A DNA stretch of 64,000 nucleotides from Paradevosia sp036499825 (GCA_036499825.1 DASYCZ010000032.1:62001-126000), one strand, 5' to 3'. Shown: positions 53,448 through 62,143, counted from the stretch's first letter. Notes: generated by a model not told the origin, from the letters alone. A program made the numbers and translations.

Positions 53448-53474
53448 GGTCATTCTCCCGAGATTTTGGGTTTC

Positions 53475-53699
53475 TCAGCGTGCCTCGGCCTGCACCAGGG
53501 TGGAGGTCGGCGGTAGTTCGGTCGCGCCGGCCTGCATCGAGAAATAGATATAGCCGCCCACCGCGATGATGCCGATCGCGACCCAGGGCAGCCAGGGCGG
53601 CAGGGGGCCGCGTTCGGTCTTGCGCGTTTCGCGCTCCGTCTTGCGGGCGTCCCGCTCGCGCTGTTGCCGCGCTTTCTTCAGATCGATGACGCTCGCCAT
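53475..53699 (-). CDS. Unknown small single-pass membrane protein (operon gene 1)
   Basis: A 74-residue protein. The N-terminal 32 residues are highly charged and predicted helical (KKARQQRERDARKTERETRK), then one membrane helix (about 35-56, LPWVAIGIIAVGGYIYFSM) and a short outside tail. The basic N-terminus predicts N-in. AAGGG stands about nine bases before the ATG. Twenty-eight bases separate its stop from the next start at 53447. No family recognised. Confidence 0.7.
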   Translation of the reverse strand: MASVIDLKKARQQRERDARKTERETRKTERGPLPPWLPWVAIGIIAVGGYIYFSMQAGATELPPTSTLVQAEAR

Positions 53700-53791
53700 T
53701 CATGTGCCCTTCGCCGCCGCGCCGAGCGGCGCGCTAGCCTGTTAATGCCATTGCGGCGCAAACGATAGCGCGAATGGCGTGCCCCCACACC

Positions 53792-55699
53792 CTATTTCGA
53801 GACGCGTAGCGACGCTATGTTTTGCCCGATCTTGACGAAGGCCGCCCGCAGCGCGTCGCCATTGCTGGCCAGGAACGCATGGCTGGAGTCCGTGGCGCAA
53901 TTTGCCATCAGGTTCTGGGCGTTCGGGTCGCTGCCGATATCGAAGCCGACCGTGTAGACGGTGATCGTGTCGCCATTGGTCTTCGGTGCTTTGATGGCCG
54001 CGCAGATACTGTTGGCCTGGTCGATGGAGCTGCCATTGGGGGCGTTACAGTTGATGTGGTTGCCCGAGCTGCCGCTGCCCGAGATCGCATCCTTAGCCAC
54101 AACGCCCTTGCAATAGGGACTGTTGAAGGCGCCGTCCGTCATCAGGATCAGGATCTTCTGAGTATTGGGCGTGTTGTAGGCTACCGGCCTGCTGGCGCTG
54201 GGCCAGAGATAGGCGAAATTGGGTGACAGCATATACCAGGCCCAGGCCAGGCCGATATGGCCGCCAGTCGAGCCATCGGCATTGAGGCTGTTGGCAACCG
54301 TATGCAGCGACGCCTTGTCGGTGGTCAACGGTACGATGGGCTTCATCGTGCACGGCGCGGCGCCGCTGCTGGAACTGGAATAGGTGCGCCCGAGCGGCGT
54401 CACGCTTGGCGCAGTTTCGGCATAGGCATTGACCGTGCGCTCGCTGACGCAATTGGTGATCGGGAAAATCGTAGGGCTGTTGCTGGAGGCGTTGAGGAAA
54501 CGGAAGAGCTGGCAACCCTCCTTCAGGCACTGGACGGTACCGCCTGAGGTGTAGGTGTGGCTGGCAGTGAACGAGGGACCGAACATTCCCGGCAACACAA
54601 AGGTGTTGGTAGTCACGCCGTTGACTTGAAGGTCGCCGTTGATATCCGTGAGCCCCTTTACGCCGGCAATTTCGACGTACTCGTTGTTCGCAATGCCATG
54701 GGCGTTGGAGGTGACGACGACTTCGCAAGTTGAAACAGCGCAGCCTGTTGCGGAGTCGGCATTGCTGGTTTGATACGTATCGTAATTTCTTCCGTCGATG
54801 TTGTTACCGGTAAGGTCTAACAGCTGAAAGTTTTTGGTATCGACAACTTTTACTTTGTAGATTTTGTTGTTTATCTGCGTCATGCCTTTGACGCCGGTAA
54901 TATAGACATAGCCGTTGTTGACCAGATTGTTCTTCGCCGCCGTCGTGATTTTAACGGGCCTTTCCTTGGTGGCGCCGGTGATATCGTTGGCAGCAGTAGT
55001 GGTCCACGTCGCATTGGTTATATTCGTCGGCCCAATGGCGGCGCCGCGCACCTTGTCCGCATAGGTGGCCGTCACATTCACCGAGTTGGAATAGGGCACG
55101 AAGGCCATTTTGGTGTAGGTCGGCGTCTGCACGTCCTGCACCACCAGGTCGATCAACAGATTGGTGGCGGACCGCAGGTCGGCGATCTTGCTGCTCTTTG
55201 AGCCGTCGGGATTGGTGGTTGGGTCGCCCATCGAGCCGGTCGTATCAAGCGCCACCGCCACTTCGAGGTTGACCGAGCCGCGCGTCGCTTCGGACAAAAG
55301 CTGGGCCGTCAGCGAGTGAACCCCGACCAGCCGCACGAAATTGGTGGGCACGGTCAACGAGGCGTCGATGTCGATAGTGCTGGTATTGAGGTCGATGCTG
55401 ACATCCGTGACGGTGGCGCTGACATCGGCATCGCCGAACTGTTCGTCCAGCAGTTTTTGCGCGCTCGTTTTCAGCGCCGCCTCGGTCGGCGCCGGTTTGT
55501 TGTAAAGCTGCGGCTGCAGGGCGAGCGCGGCGGCATCGAGGATGACCTGGGCGCGGGTGCGGGCCTGTTGTACGGACACGTAGTCGACGACGGCCCCCGA
55601 CATGGCGACCAGCACGATGGCCATGATGGCGAAGATGATGCCGAAAACGCCGCGCTCATCGGACCCAAAGCGGCGGAGGAGGGGCAGAAATCGGCGCAT
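53792..55699 (-). CDS. TadG-like pilus assembly/vWA protein with inserted beta repeats
   Basis: A 635-residue protein. N-terminal TadE/TadG-type helix (residues 18-45, GVFGIIFAIMAIVLVAMSGAVVDY in two parts: GVFGIIFAIMAIVL, VAMSGAVVDYVS) with the usual AQVILDAAALA after it. A von Willebrand A domain begins at EVAVALDTTGSM, with MIDAS D152-x-T-G-S156, and resumes near KILILMTDG. In between, about residues 245-392, sit two tandem repeats sharing NNxYVxIxGVKGxTxIN, like the FCCH beta domains often seen in such proteins. Tad proteins build Flp-type pili at the cell surface. No other tad gene is adjacent. Confidence 0.88.
   Translation of the reverse strand: MRRFLPLLRRFGSDERGVFGIIFAIMAIVLVAMSGAVVDYVSVQQARTRAQVILDAAALALQPQLYNKPAPTEAALKTSAQKLLDEQFGDADVSATVTDVSIDLNTSTIDIDASLTVPTNFVRLVGVHSLTAQLLSEATRGSVNLEVAVALDTTGSMGDPTTNPDGSKSSKIADLRSATNLLIDLVVQDVQTPTYTKMAFVPYSNSVNVTATYADKVRGAAIGPTNITNATWTTTAANDITGATKERPVKITTAAKNNLVNNGYVYITGVKGMTQINNKIYKVKVVDTKNFQLLDLTGNNIDGRNYDTYQTSNADSATGCAVSTCEVVVTSNAHGIANNEYVEIAGVKGLTDINGDLQVNGVTTNTFVLPGMFGPSFTASHTYTSGGTVQCLKEGCQLFRFLNASSNSPTIFPITNCVSERTVNAYAETAPSVTPLGRTYSSSSSGAAPCTMKPIVPLTTDKASLHTVANSLNADGSTGGHIGLAWAWYMLSPNFAYLWPSASRPVAYNTPNTQKILILMTDGAFNSPYCKGVVAKDAISGSGSSGNHINCNAPNGSSIDQANSICAAIKAPKTNGDTITVYTVGFDIGSDPNAQNLMANCATDSSHAFLASNGDALRAAFVKIGQNIASLRVSK
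54524..54967 (-). repeat. Two tandem FCCH-like protein repeats within the vWA gene
   Basis: DNA that codes residues 245-392 of the TadG-like protein. Repeat 1 (about 245-318) contains NGYVYITGVKGMTQINN; repeat 2 (about 325-392) contains NEYVEIAGVKGLTDING. Bases 54781-54900 have 48 G/C of 120 (40%), far below the neighbouring sequence, which points to separate origin or relaxed codon choice of this part. Confidence 0.7.
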
Positions 55700-55808
55700 G
55701 TCGAGGCAAATCCGGGTGGAGAAGGGCGCAGTTTGCCGTAAATTCCTAACTAAAGACCCATGAGATTCGCGCCAATTTGCGTAGCGGCATAAAGCCCAAG
55801 GAGCAACG

Positions 55809-56420
55809 ATGACTGAACCACTGACCGGCGATGACCTGATCCGGTGTTCGTGGGCGGGAAGCGATCCACTCTACCAAAACTATCACGACAAGGAATGGGG
55901 ACGGCCGGTAACCGCGGATACGCGGCTGTTCGAAAAGCTTTGTCTCGAAGGGTTCCAGTCGGGCCTTGCCTGGATCACCATCCTGAGGAAGCGCGACCGT
56001 TTTCGCGAAGTCTTTCATGGCTTCGATATCGACAGGGTGGCCGCCATGGACGAGACCGATATCGAACGGTTGTTGCAAGACGCTGGCATTATCCGGCATC
56101 GCGGCAAGATCGCCTCGACCATCAACAACGCCAAACAGGCGCAAAAGCTCAGGGCCGAGTTCGGCTCGCTCGCCGCCTATTTCTGGCAGTTCGAGCCGCG
56201 CGACGAAGACCTGCCGCCCGTGGGCACGGTTCTCGCCGAAACCGCGGCCTCCAAGGCCATGAGCAAGGATCTGCGCAAGCGTGGCTTCAATTTCGTGGGC
56301 CCCACCACTTCGCATGCCTTCATGCAGGCCATGGGCATGGTCAACGACCATGCCGAACATTGCTTTTGCCGGTCGGAAGTCGATGCCGAACGCAAGGCCT
56401 TGCGGCGGCCGCACAAGTAG
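55809..56420 (+). CDS. tag: DNA-3-methyladenine glycosylase I
   Basis: A 203-residue Tag protein (usual length about 190). Start region IRCSWAGSDPLYQNYHDKEWG, with the Cys and His of the zinc snap, then RLFEKLCLEGFQSGLAWITIL, and the closing FMQAMGMVNDHAEHCFCR, which gives the second His and Cys ligands. It removes 3-methyladenine from alkylated DNA in the cytoplasm. AAGGAGCAACG before the ATG is a strong ribosome site. Single-gene unit, divergent from the TadG-like gene. Confidence 0.95.
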   Translation: MTEPLTGDDLIRCSWAGSDPLYQNYHDKEWGRPVTADTRLFEKLCLEGFQSGLAWITILRKRDRFREVFHGFDIDRVAAMDETDIERLLQDAGIIRHRGKIASTINNAKQAQKLRAEFGSLAAYFWQFEPRDEDLPPVGTVLAETAASKAMSKDLRKRGFNFVGPTTSHAFMQAMGMVNDHAEHCFCRSEVDAERKALRRPHK

Positions 56421-56764
56421 ACTGTTGCCGTTTCACAACAACGTCTGAAGACTGCGGCGCCCCGTCGCAGTTTTGCTTGGCAGATCGCGTGCCCGGCGCT
56501 ACACGAGCCATGTCCAACTCGTACCGACAGGGAGGCATTCGATGAACTATTGCAAAGCCACACTGCTTCTCGGTGCAATCATGGCCGGCCATCAGCGACA
56601 TTGACGCTGTCTGACTGACCTTCGGCCGATCTCCTCGGCCACGGACACTTCCAAACCAAGCAACCGGCGTTTCTGACCACAGGACACTGCTGTCCTGTAT
56701 TTCAGGCGTCATTCCACCATCCTGATCAGGGAGCCAGCGGCTATTCGTGCCGCCGGATGACACC
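56421..56764. other. Intergenic region, mostly empty
   Basis: A 344-base stretch after tag. It holds a 20-codon frame at 56542-56604 (below), and a short hairpin GGCCGA/TCGGCC near 56622-56638 that may be a terminator. I see no other feature. Confidence 0.4.
56542..56604 (+). CDS. Possible very short peptide (20 residues)
   Basis: ATG with GGGAGG six bases upstream, then MNYCKATLLLGAIMAGHQRH and TGA. The start of the peptide looks like the beginning of a signal or membrane segment that is cut short. It could be a leader peptide, a decayed gene or chance. The good ribosome site is the only support. Confidence 0.2.
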   Translation: MNYCKATLLLGAIMAGHQRH

Positions 56765-57016
56765 ATGACTCTGCAGACCTTCGGCACGCCCGCCACGGGA
56801 CGTGTGCCCTCCATCGCCCGCAATTCCAACCAGGGCTCGGGCATCCTGGCTTATGTGTTTGCAACCGCCCTTTCCTTATGGCCTCGCCGGAGCCACCCGC
56901 CCAACGTGCCGGAGTTCCTGCGCGAGGACTTGGGCCTGCCGCCCGAATATGAGCTGAAGCGCTTCCATCAGCTGACGCTCGACACGACCCTCCGGCGGCG
57001 GATCGACCACGAATGA
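56765..57016 (+). CDS. Small hypothetical protein
   Basis: An 83-residue frame. The C-terminal half (NVPEFLREDLGLPPEYELKR) has the look of short alphaproteobacterial proteins with a 'DLGL' box; the middle has a short hydrophobic run GILAYVFATALSLWP. No signal peptide and no clear ribosome site. A GTG at 56747 would add six residues. It may be genuine, but family support is lacking. Confidence 0.4.
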   Translation: MTLQTFGTPATGRVPSIARNSNQGSGILAYVFATALSLWPRRSHPPNVPEFLREDLGLPPEYELKRFHQLTLDTTLRRRIDHE

Positions 57017-57065
57017 CAAGCAAGCCCACCGCGCATGTCGAAAGGCATGGGCGGTGGGTGTTGCA

Positions 57066-57180
57066 ACCCCCACCGTTGATCCCTCCCCACAAGGGGGAGG
57101 GAGACGATGAACGCCGGCATCTCGGCTCAGCGCTTCCCTCCCCTCGATGGGGAGGGATTGAGGGTGGGGTGGGGCACACG
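57066..57180. repeat. CCCTCCCC-type palindromic repeats before hisS
   Basis: Two units: 57068-57101 (accgttgatccctccccaca with agggggagggag) and 57140-57175 (cttccctcccctcgatgggg with agggattgagggt). The arms CCCTCCC/GGGAGGG pair. They lie in the 285-base leader of hisS and match copies at 11100-11262 and 47995-48115. Confidence 0.65.
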
Positions 57181-57301
57181 CACAATGAAAGTGGCCAACA
57201 AATACTTCGCCACCAGCCCCATCGTTCAACCCCTTCATGCCCCGCGCTTGTCACCCCAACCCCAATCCGCTAGGAACGGCGCGACTTTCAGGACCCTTGT
57301 G

Positions 57302-58741
57302 ATGACCGATAAATCCCAGCTCATTTCGCCGCGCGTGCCGCGCGGTTTCGAGGATCGCATGGCGCCCGATATCGCGGCGACCGAGGCGATGGTCGAAAAG
57401 ATCAAGGCGGTCTACCGGCGCTATGGGTTCGACCCCGTCGAGACGCCGTTCTTCGAATATACCGAGGCGCTCGGCAAGTTCCTGCCCGATACCGACCGGC
57501 CCAATGCCGGCGTGTTCTCGCTGCAGGACGATGACGAACAGTGGATGAGCCTGCGCTACGATCTGACGGCGCCGCTGGCCCGCCACTTCGCTGAAAATTA
57601 CGATCGGCTTCCCAAGCCCTATCGCAGCTATCGCGCCGGCTATGTGTTCCGCAACGAGAAGCCCGGCCCGGGCCGTTTCCGCCAGTTCATGCAGTTCGAT
57701 GCCGACACGGTCGGCGCGGCGGGTCCCGAGGCGGACGCCGAGATGTGCATGATGATGGCCGACACCATGGATGCCCTCGGTCTTGCGGGCAAATATGTGG
57801 TCAAGGTCAACAACCGCAAGGTGCTGGATGGCGTGCTGGCGGCTGCCGGTGTCACCGCTGATGCGCAGAAGCTGACGGTACTGCGGGCCATCGACAAGCT
57901 CGACAAGTTCGGCATCGAGGGCGTGACGCTGTTGCTGGGCAAAGGGCGCAAGGATGAGAGCGGCGATTTCACCAAGGGCGCCGAACTCGACCAAAACCAG
58001 ATCGCCGTCGTGCTCGACTATATCGGCGGCCGCGCCGCGGCCGACAATGCCGGGGTCGTCGAGTTGGGCGTCATGCAGGCACTGTTCGATTCCGCCGGCT
58101 ATAAGGCCGACCGCATCAAGATCGATCCCGCCGTCGTTCGTGGCCTCGAATATTACACCGGGCCGGTCTTCGAGATCGAGTTGACCTTCGAGGTCACCAA
58201 CGAAAAGGGCCAGCCGGTGGTGTTCGGCTCGGTCGGTGGTGGCGGGCGGTATGACGGGCTGGTTTCGCGGTTCCGCAGCGAGCCGGTGCCGGCGACCGGC
58301 TTTTCCATCGGCGTGTCGCGGCTGGCGCAGGCGCTGAAGCTGACCGGCAACCTTCCGGCCGAAGAAAGCTCGGGCCTCGTCGTCGTGCTGGTGCTCGACC
58401 GTGACCAGACGGCGCGCTACCAGTCGATCGTCTCGCGGCTGCGGCAGGCGGGTATCCGGGCCGAGATGTATCTCGGCTCGTCCGGCATGAATGCGCAGAT
58501 GAAATATGCCAACCGGCGCAACGCCGCCGCCGTCGTTATCGAGGGCAGCAATGAGCGCGAGGCCGGCGAAGTCACGGTCAAGGATTTGGTTGCCGGCGCC
58601 GAGGCCGCCAAGGGCATTGCCGACAACGCCGAATGGAAGGCCGCACGGCCCGGCCAGTTCACCTGCAAGGATGCCGAGCTCGTCGACAGGCTCGCCGAAA
58701 TTCCGGCGATCCGGGCCTGGCTGGACGCCAACAACCCGTGA
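57302..58741 (+). CDS. hisS: Histidyl-tRNA synthetase
   Basis: A 479-residue class II synthetase. Motif 1 region YGFDPVETPFFEYTE, motif 2 SYRAGYVFRNEKPGPGRFRQFMQFD (in two blocks), the histidine motifs VVRGLEYYTGPVFEIE (about 278-293) and GSVGGGGRYDGLV (about 309-321), and a C-terminal anticodon-binding domain from about 355. Compared with the widespread form, RGLDYYxxTVFE is RGLEYYTGPVFE, which fits the alphaproteobacterial branch that reads tRNA-His without G-1. The start at 57302 gives the conserved opening; the frame is open through the repeat upstream. hisS, hisZ and hisG overlap in one operon. Confidence 0.95.
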   Translation: MTDKSQLISPRVPRGFEDRMAPDIAATEAMVEKIKAVYRRYGFDPVETPFFEYTEALGKFLPDTDRPNAGVFSLQDDDEQWMSLRYDLTAPLARHFAENYDRLPKPYRSYRAGYVFRNEKPGPGRFRQFMQFDADTVGAAGPEADAEMCMMMADTMDALGLAGKYVVKVNNRKVLDGVLAAAGVTADAQKLTVLRAIDKLDKFGIEGVTLLLGKGRKDESGDFTKGAELDQNQIAVVLDYIGGRAAADNAGVVELGVMQALFDSAGYKADRIKIDPAVVRGLEYYTGPVFEIELTFEVTNEKGQPVVFGSVGGGGRYDGLVSRFRSEPVPATGFSIGVSRLAQALKLTGNLPAEESSGLVVVLVLDRDQTARYQSIVSRLRQAGIRAEMYLGSSGMNAQMKYANRRNAAAVVIEGSNEREAGEVTVKDLVAGAEAAKGIADNAEWKAARPGQFTCKDAELVDRLAEIPAIRAWLDANNP

Positions 58742-59805
58742 CGAACCCGGCGGCGCGGCAACAGGCGCTCGCCCGCCTGCTGGAGAGCGAAGGCGCGCGG
58801 GTAACGCCGCCTTTGCTGCTGCCCGCTGGGCTCTATTTTGATCTCGCCGGGGAAGAATTCGGCCGCCGCCTGTTGTTGACCAGCGGCGGTGACGGCACTG
58901 AATTCTGCCTCAGGCCGGATTTTACCCTCCCCATCGTTGCCGACTATCTGAAGAGCCCGATGGCCGGGCAGCCTGCCGCGTTCGGCTATCTGGGGCCGAT
59001 CTTCCGGCAGCGCAGCACCGGCATTCTGGAGGCCGACCAGGCGGGGCTCGAACTTTTGGCCCAGCCCGATCCCGATGCGGCGCTGGACCGCGTGTTCGGC
59101 TTTGCGCGAAAAGTGCTCGATATCTTCGGCGTCGCCAATCCCGTTGTGCGGCTTGGGGGCGTGGCGCTGTTCGAGCGGTTATTGGCCGAACTCGATATGC
59201 CCGACGTCTGGCGTCCGCGCATCCGCAATCGCTTCGGCCATGATGAGGCGCTGGCGCGCTTGCTCGCGCGGCTCGGCGCCCCAGCCACCGGCAATGGTGC
59301 CGCCACCGATCGCGCAAGCCTGGTCGAACAGGTGACCGAACAGATGCTGGGTGCGGGCCTGAGCCTGACCGAAGGCCGCAGCCCCGGGGAAATCGCTGAC
59401 CGCTATCTCGAACAGCAGGCGCTCGATGCGGCGCTGGTGCCGGCGGCCTCGCTCGGGCTGCTGCGGGATTATCTCGCCATCGGCGGCGCCGCAGGCGAAG
59501 CGCTGGATGCGGTCGAGGCTTTGGCAAAGCGCGCCGGCTTTGATCTTTCCGCGCCGCTCACGACGCTTCATCGTCATCTGATGGCGTTCGGACCGGCCGC
59601 GCCCGTCACCTTTGAGGCCGCCTTCTCGCCGCGGCTGGATTATTACACCGGCGTCGTCTTCGAGATCACCGGTGAGGGCGGCCATGTGCTGGCCTCGGGC
59701 GGGCAGTATGACCGGCTGCTGGAGCGGCTGGGCGCCCAAAGCCGCATCGCGGCCTCGGGCTGCGCCGTCTGGGTCGACCGGCTGGAACGGGAGGCGGCCC
59801 GATGA
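58738..59805 (+). CDS. hisZ: ATP phosphoribosyltransferase regulatory subunit
   Basis: A 355-residue HisRS-like protein that lacks an anticodon domain. Class II core features are FCLRPDFTLPIVADYL, PAAFGYLGPIFRQRSTG and the later RLDYYTGVVFEITGEGG and LASGGQYDRLLERLG. HisZ binds short HisG and is needed for the first step of histidine synthesis. Start is GTG at 58738 (GTGA overlapping the hisS stop). Its stop overlaps the hisG ATG. Confidence 0.93.
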   Translation: MTNPAARQQALARLLESEGARVTPPLLLPAGLYFDLAGEEFGRRLLLTSGGDGTEFCLRPDFTLPIVADYLKSPMAGQPAAFGYLGPIFRQRSTGILEADQAGLELLAQPDPDAALDRVFGFARKVLDIFGVANPVVRLGGVALFERLLAELDMPDVWRPRIRNRFGHDEALARLLARLGAPATGNGAATDRASLVEQVTEQMLGAGLSLTEGRSPGEIADRYLEQQALDAALVPAASLGLLRDYLAIGGAAGEALDAVEALAKRAGFDLSAPLTTLHRHLMAFGPAAPVTFEAAFSPRLDYYTGVVFEITGEGGHVLASGGQYDRLLERLGAQSRIAASGCAVWVDRLEREAAR

Positions 59806-60518
59806 GCGGCATCACCCTGGCCGTGCCCTCCAAGGGCCGGCTCGAAGAAGTCACCCGCGAAACCTTTGCCGCCGCCGGTCTTTCGGTGACGCGGCCGGGC
59901 GGTGACCGCTCCTATCTGGGGGCGCTGGAAGGCCTCGATGGCGTCACGGTGCGTTTCTATCCGGCGGCGGAGATCGCCCGCGAGTTGATCCGCGGCAGCA
60001 TCGACATCGGCGTCACCGGCATCGATCTCATTCATGAGACCTCGGAGGCGGGGCCGGACAGCGTCGTCATCGCCAAGCCGCTGGGTTTTGGTCATGCCGA
60101 TGTTGTGGTGGCCGTGCCCGACGCCTGGATCGACGTAACGCAGATGCACGATCTTTCGGACGTGGCCTCGGATTTCCGCAGCCGCCACGGCCGCTGGCTG
60201 CGCATCGCCACCAAATATGTGAACGTGACGCGGCGGCATTTCGCCGGCCACGGCATCGCCGAATACCGCATCGTCGAGAGCCTGGGGGCAACCGAAGCGG
60301 CCCCGGCGGCGGGCGTCGCCGATATCATCGTCGACATCACCTCGTCCGGCTCGACGCTCAGGGCCAACCAGTTGCGCGTGCTGGAAGACGGCGTGCTGCT
60401 GCAAAGCCAGGCGGCGCTGATCGTATCGAAAACCGCCGAGTGGTCGGCAGCACGCGTGGGCACGCTGACGGGGCTGCTGCAACGGCTAGGCTGTGAAGCG
60501 GCAGTGGCAGAGCTTTAA
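59802..60518 (+). CDS. hisG: ATP phosphoribosyltransferase, short form
   Basis: A 238-residue HisG of the short type, without the C-terminal ACT-like regulatory domain, which matches the need for HisZ. LAVPSKGRLEEVT opens the fold, GSIDIGVTGIDLIHE carries the catalytic region and IIVDITSSGSTLRAN is the PRPP-binding loop. It joins ATP and PRPP to start histidine synthesis. The ATGA overlap with hisZ makes the three-gene operon tight. Confidence 0.95.
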   Translation: MSGITLAVPSKGRLEEVTRETFAAAGLSVTRPGGDRSYLGALEGLDGVTVRFYPAAEIARELIRGSIDIGVTGIDLIHETSEAGPDSVVIAKPLGFGHADVVVAVPDAWIDVTQMHDLSDVASDFRSRHGRWLRIATKYVNVTRRHFAGHGIAEYRIVESLGATEAAPAAGVADIIVDITSSGSTLRANQLRVLEDGVLLQSQAALIVSKTAEWSAARVGTLTGLLQRLGCEAAVAEL

Positions 60519-60607
60519 GCTGGCTGGTGGCGGGAAAGGGATAGCTCCCCTTTTGGTCGCTCTGAGCCTGGGCAATTGAATGGCACTTCCCCCGCTATTT
60601 TCCCCGA

Positions 60608-60714
60608 GTCATCCCGGCGGAGGCCGGGATCCATGCGGGGAGAGAGCCGTACGCTGGATGCGAGCGGCGCGCCACGGACGTGGATTCCGGCCTTCGCCGG
60701 AATGACCCGGTGAT
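60608..60714. repeat. Dispersed palindromic repeat, copy C (double unit)
   Basis: Two inverted units: gtcatcccggcggaggccgg at 60608-60627 and, after a spacer, gtggattccggccttcgccg with gaatgac up to 60706. The second unit with its lead cgctggatg...ggcgcgccacggac matches copies A and B. The two units can pair with each other into a longer hairpin. It lies between the convergent hisG and gtrA genes. Confidence 0.8.
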
Positions 60715-60788
60715 TTGGGAGAAATTTGGGAGTGTGACTCATGTCCGCGCAGTCAGCTCCCCACTACCCCCTGCGGGAACTAAGCGCC

Positions 60789-61199
60789 CTACTTTCCCCT
60801 GAACACCAGTCTGTGCGCCAAGGCAAAGTTCACCACCATGCCGAAGCCGGTGCCGATGGCGACGGCGAGGATGGGGTAGGCGAAAAACAGCGGGATGGTG
60901 GCCACCAACAGGCTGTAGGCGATGAAATTCACCGCGCCGCCCGCGATCATCGCCATGAAATAGGTGACGAATTCGCGCCACAGCGGCAGGTGCTTTTCAA
61001 CCGTGCCGAAGGCGAAGTTGCGGTTGACCAGCCAGGTAGACACGACGCCGGCGCAGAACGAGACCAGCCGTGCCCCATAGGGCCCGAGCCAGTCCTTCAG
61101 CAGGTAAAGCACCGCGGTGTCGACGACGAAACCGATGAGGCCGGCAACGCCGAAGCGCCAGAAACGATCGATCAGCGGCAGGAGGCCCTTGCGGTTCAA
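60789..61199 (-). CDS. GtrA-family membrane protein
   Basis: A 136-residue protein with four predicted helices and the GtrA signature: RFWRFGVAGLIGFVVDTAVLYLL (in two blocks) at the start, SFCAGVVSTWLVNRNFAFG and the closing VVNFALAHRLVFRGK. GtrA proteins are thought to flip or hand on undecaprenyl-linked sugars across the inner membrane. The ATG overlaps the stop of the upstream GT2 gene by four bases, the usual pairing of a polyprenyl-phosphate sugar transferase and its GtrA partner. Confidence 0.92.
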   Translation of the reverse strand: MNRKGLLPLIDRFWRFGVAGLIGFVVDTAVLYLLKDWLGPYGARLVSFCAGVVSTWLVNRNFAFGTVEKHLPLWREFVTYFMAMIAGGAVNFIAYSLLVATIPLFFAYPILAVAIGTGFGMVVNFALAHRLVFRGK

Positions 61200-62143
61200 T
61201 CCAGAACCCTGACTGCCTCGATGGCCAGGTAGCGAAGGCGCTTGGCCTCGGATCTGCCGGTCACGACACTGTCCAGAATGAGGGCGCAGACGCCGGAGAG
61301 CAGCGCCGCCAGCATGCAGCTTGCGGCCATCACGGCGGTCGGCAGGCGCGGCACGAGCCCCGTTTCCAGATATTCGGCGATCACCGGAATGCCGAGCCCG
61401 AGCGAGACGAGGGTGAGGAGCGCCGCCAGCAGCAGGTAGAGCTGGCGCGGCCGCTCGCGCATATAGAGCCGGAGGATGGTCTTGACGATCCGGGCCCCGT
61501 CGCGCCAGGTCGAGAGCTTGCTTTCCGAACCTTCGGCGCGGGCGAGGTAGGCGGTCGGCATCTCCATATAGGGCGCGCGCAGTTCCAGCGCGTGAATGGT
61601 GAGTTCCGTCTCGATCTCGAAGCCCCTGGAGAGGGCCGGGAACGATTTGACATAGCGCCGGGAAAAGGCCCGGTAGCCCGACAGCATGTCGGTGAAGCCG
61701 TGGCCGAAAATCCAGGCGACGGTGCCGGTCAGAACCGAATTACCGAAGCGGTGGCCGAAGCGATAGATCTCGCCATCGCCTTCCGGCCGGCGCGTGCCCA
61801 CCACCATATCGAGGCTGCCCGCTATCATGGCGTCGACCATGGCACGCGCTTCTGCCGCCTCATAGGTGCCGTCGGCATCGGCCATCACATAGATATCGGC
61901 CTCGACATCGGCGAACATGCGCCGCACCACATTGCCCTTGCCGCGATCCCGGACCACCAGCACCTTGGCGCCGGCGGCTCGCGCCAACTCGGCGCTGCCA
62001 TCGGTGGAAGCATTGTCGAAAACGTGGATGGTGGCCTCGGGCAGCGCCGTCCGGAAGGCCGACACCACGCTGGCGATGGCCGTGGCCTCGTTGTAGCAGG
62101 GGAGCACGACCGCAAGGCGGTGGCCGCGATAGGTGTCCCCCAT
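61196..62143 (-). CDS. GT2-family polyprenyl-phosphate glycosyltransferase
   Basis: A 315-residue GT-A fold enzyme: LAVVLPCYNEATAIASVV near the start, VFDNASTDGSAELARAAGA, the metal site YVMADADGTYEA, and the DPM1-like FGHGFTDMLSGYRAFSRRY loop. Two C-terminal membrane helices (about 235-260 and 275-300). It likely makes a lipid-phosphate-linked sugar on the inner face that the GtrA partner presents outside. GGAG stands nine bases before the ATG at 62143, preferred over the TTG at 62176. Confidence 0.9.
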   Translation of the reverse strand: MGDTYRGHRLAVVLPCYNEATAIASVVSAFRTALPEATIHVFDNASTDGSAELARAAGAKVLVVRDRGKGNVVRRMFADVEADIYVMADADGTYEAAEARAMVDAMIAGSLDMVVGTRRPEGDGEIYRFGHRFGNSVLTGTVAWIFGHGFTDMLSGYRAFSRRYVKSFPALSRGFEIETELTIHALELRAPYMEMPTAYLARAEGSESKLSTWRDGARIVKTILRLYMRERPRQLYLLLAALLTLVSLGLGIPVIAEYLETGLVPRLPTAVMAASCMLAALLSGVCALILDSVVTGRSEAKRLRYLAIEAVRVLD

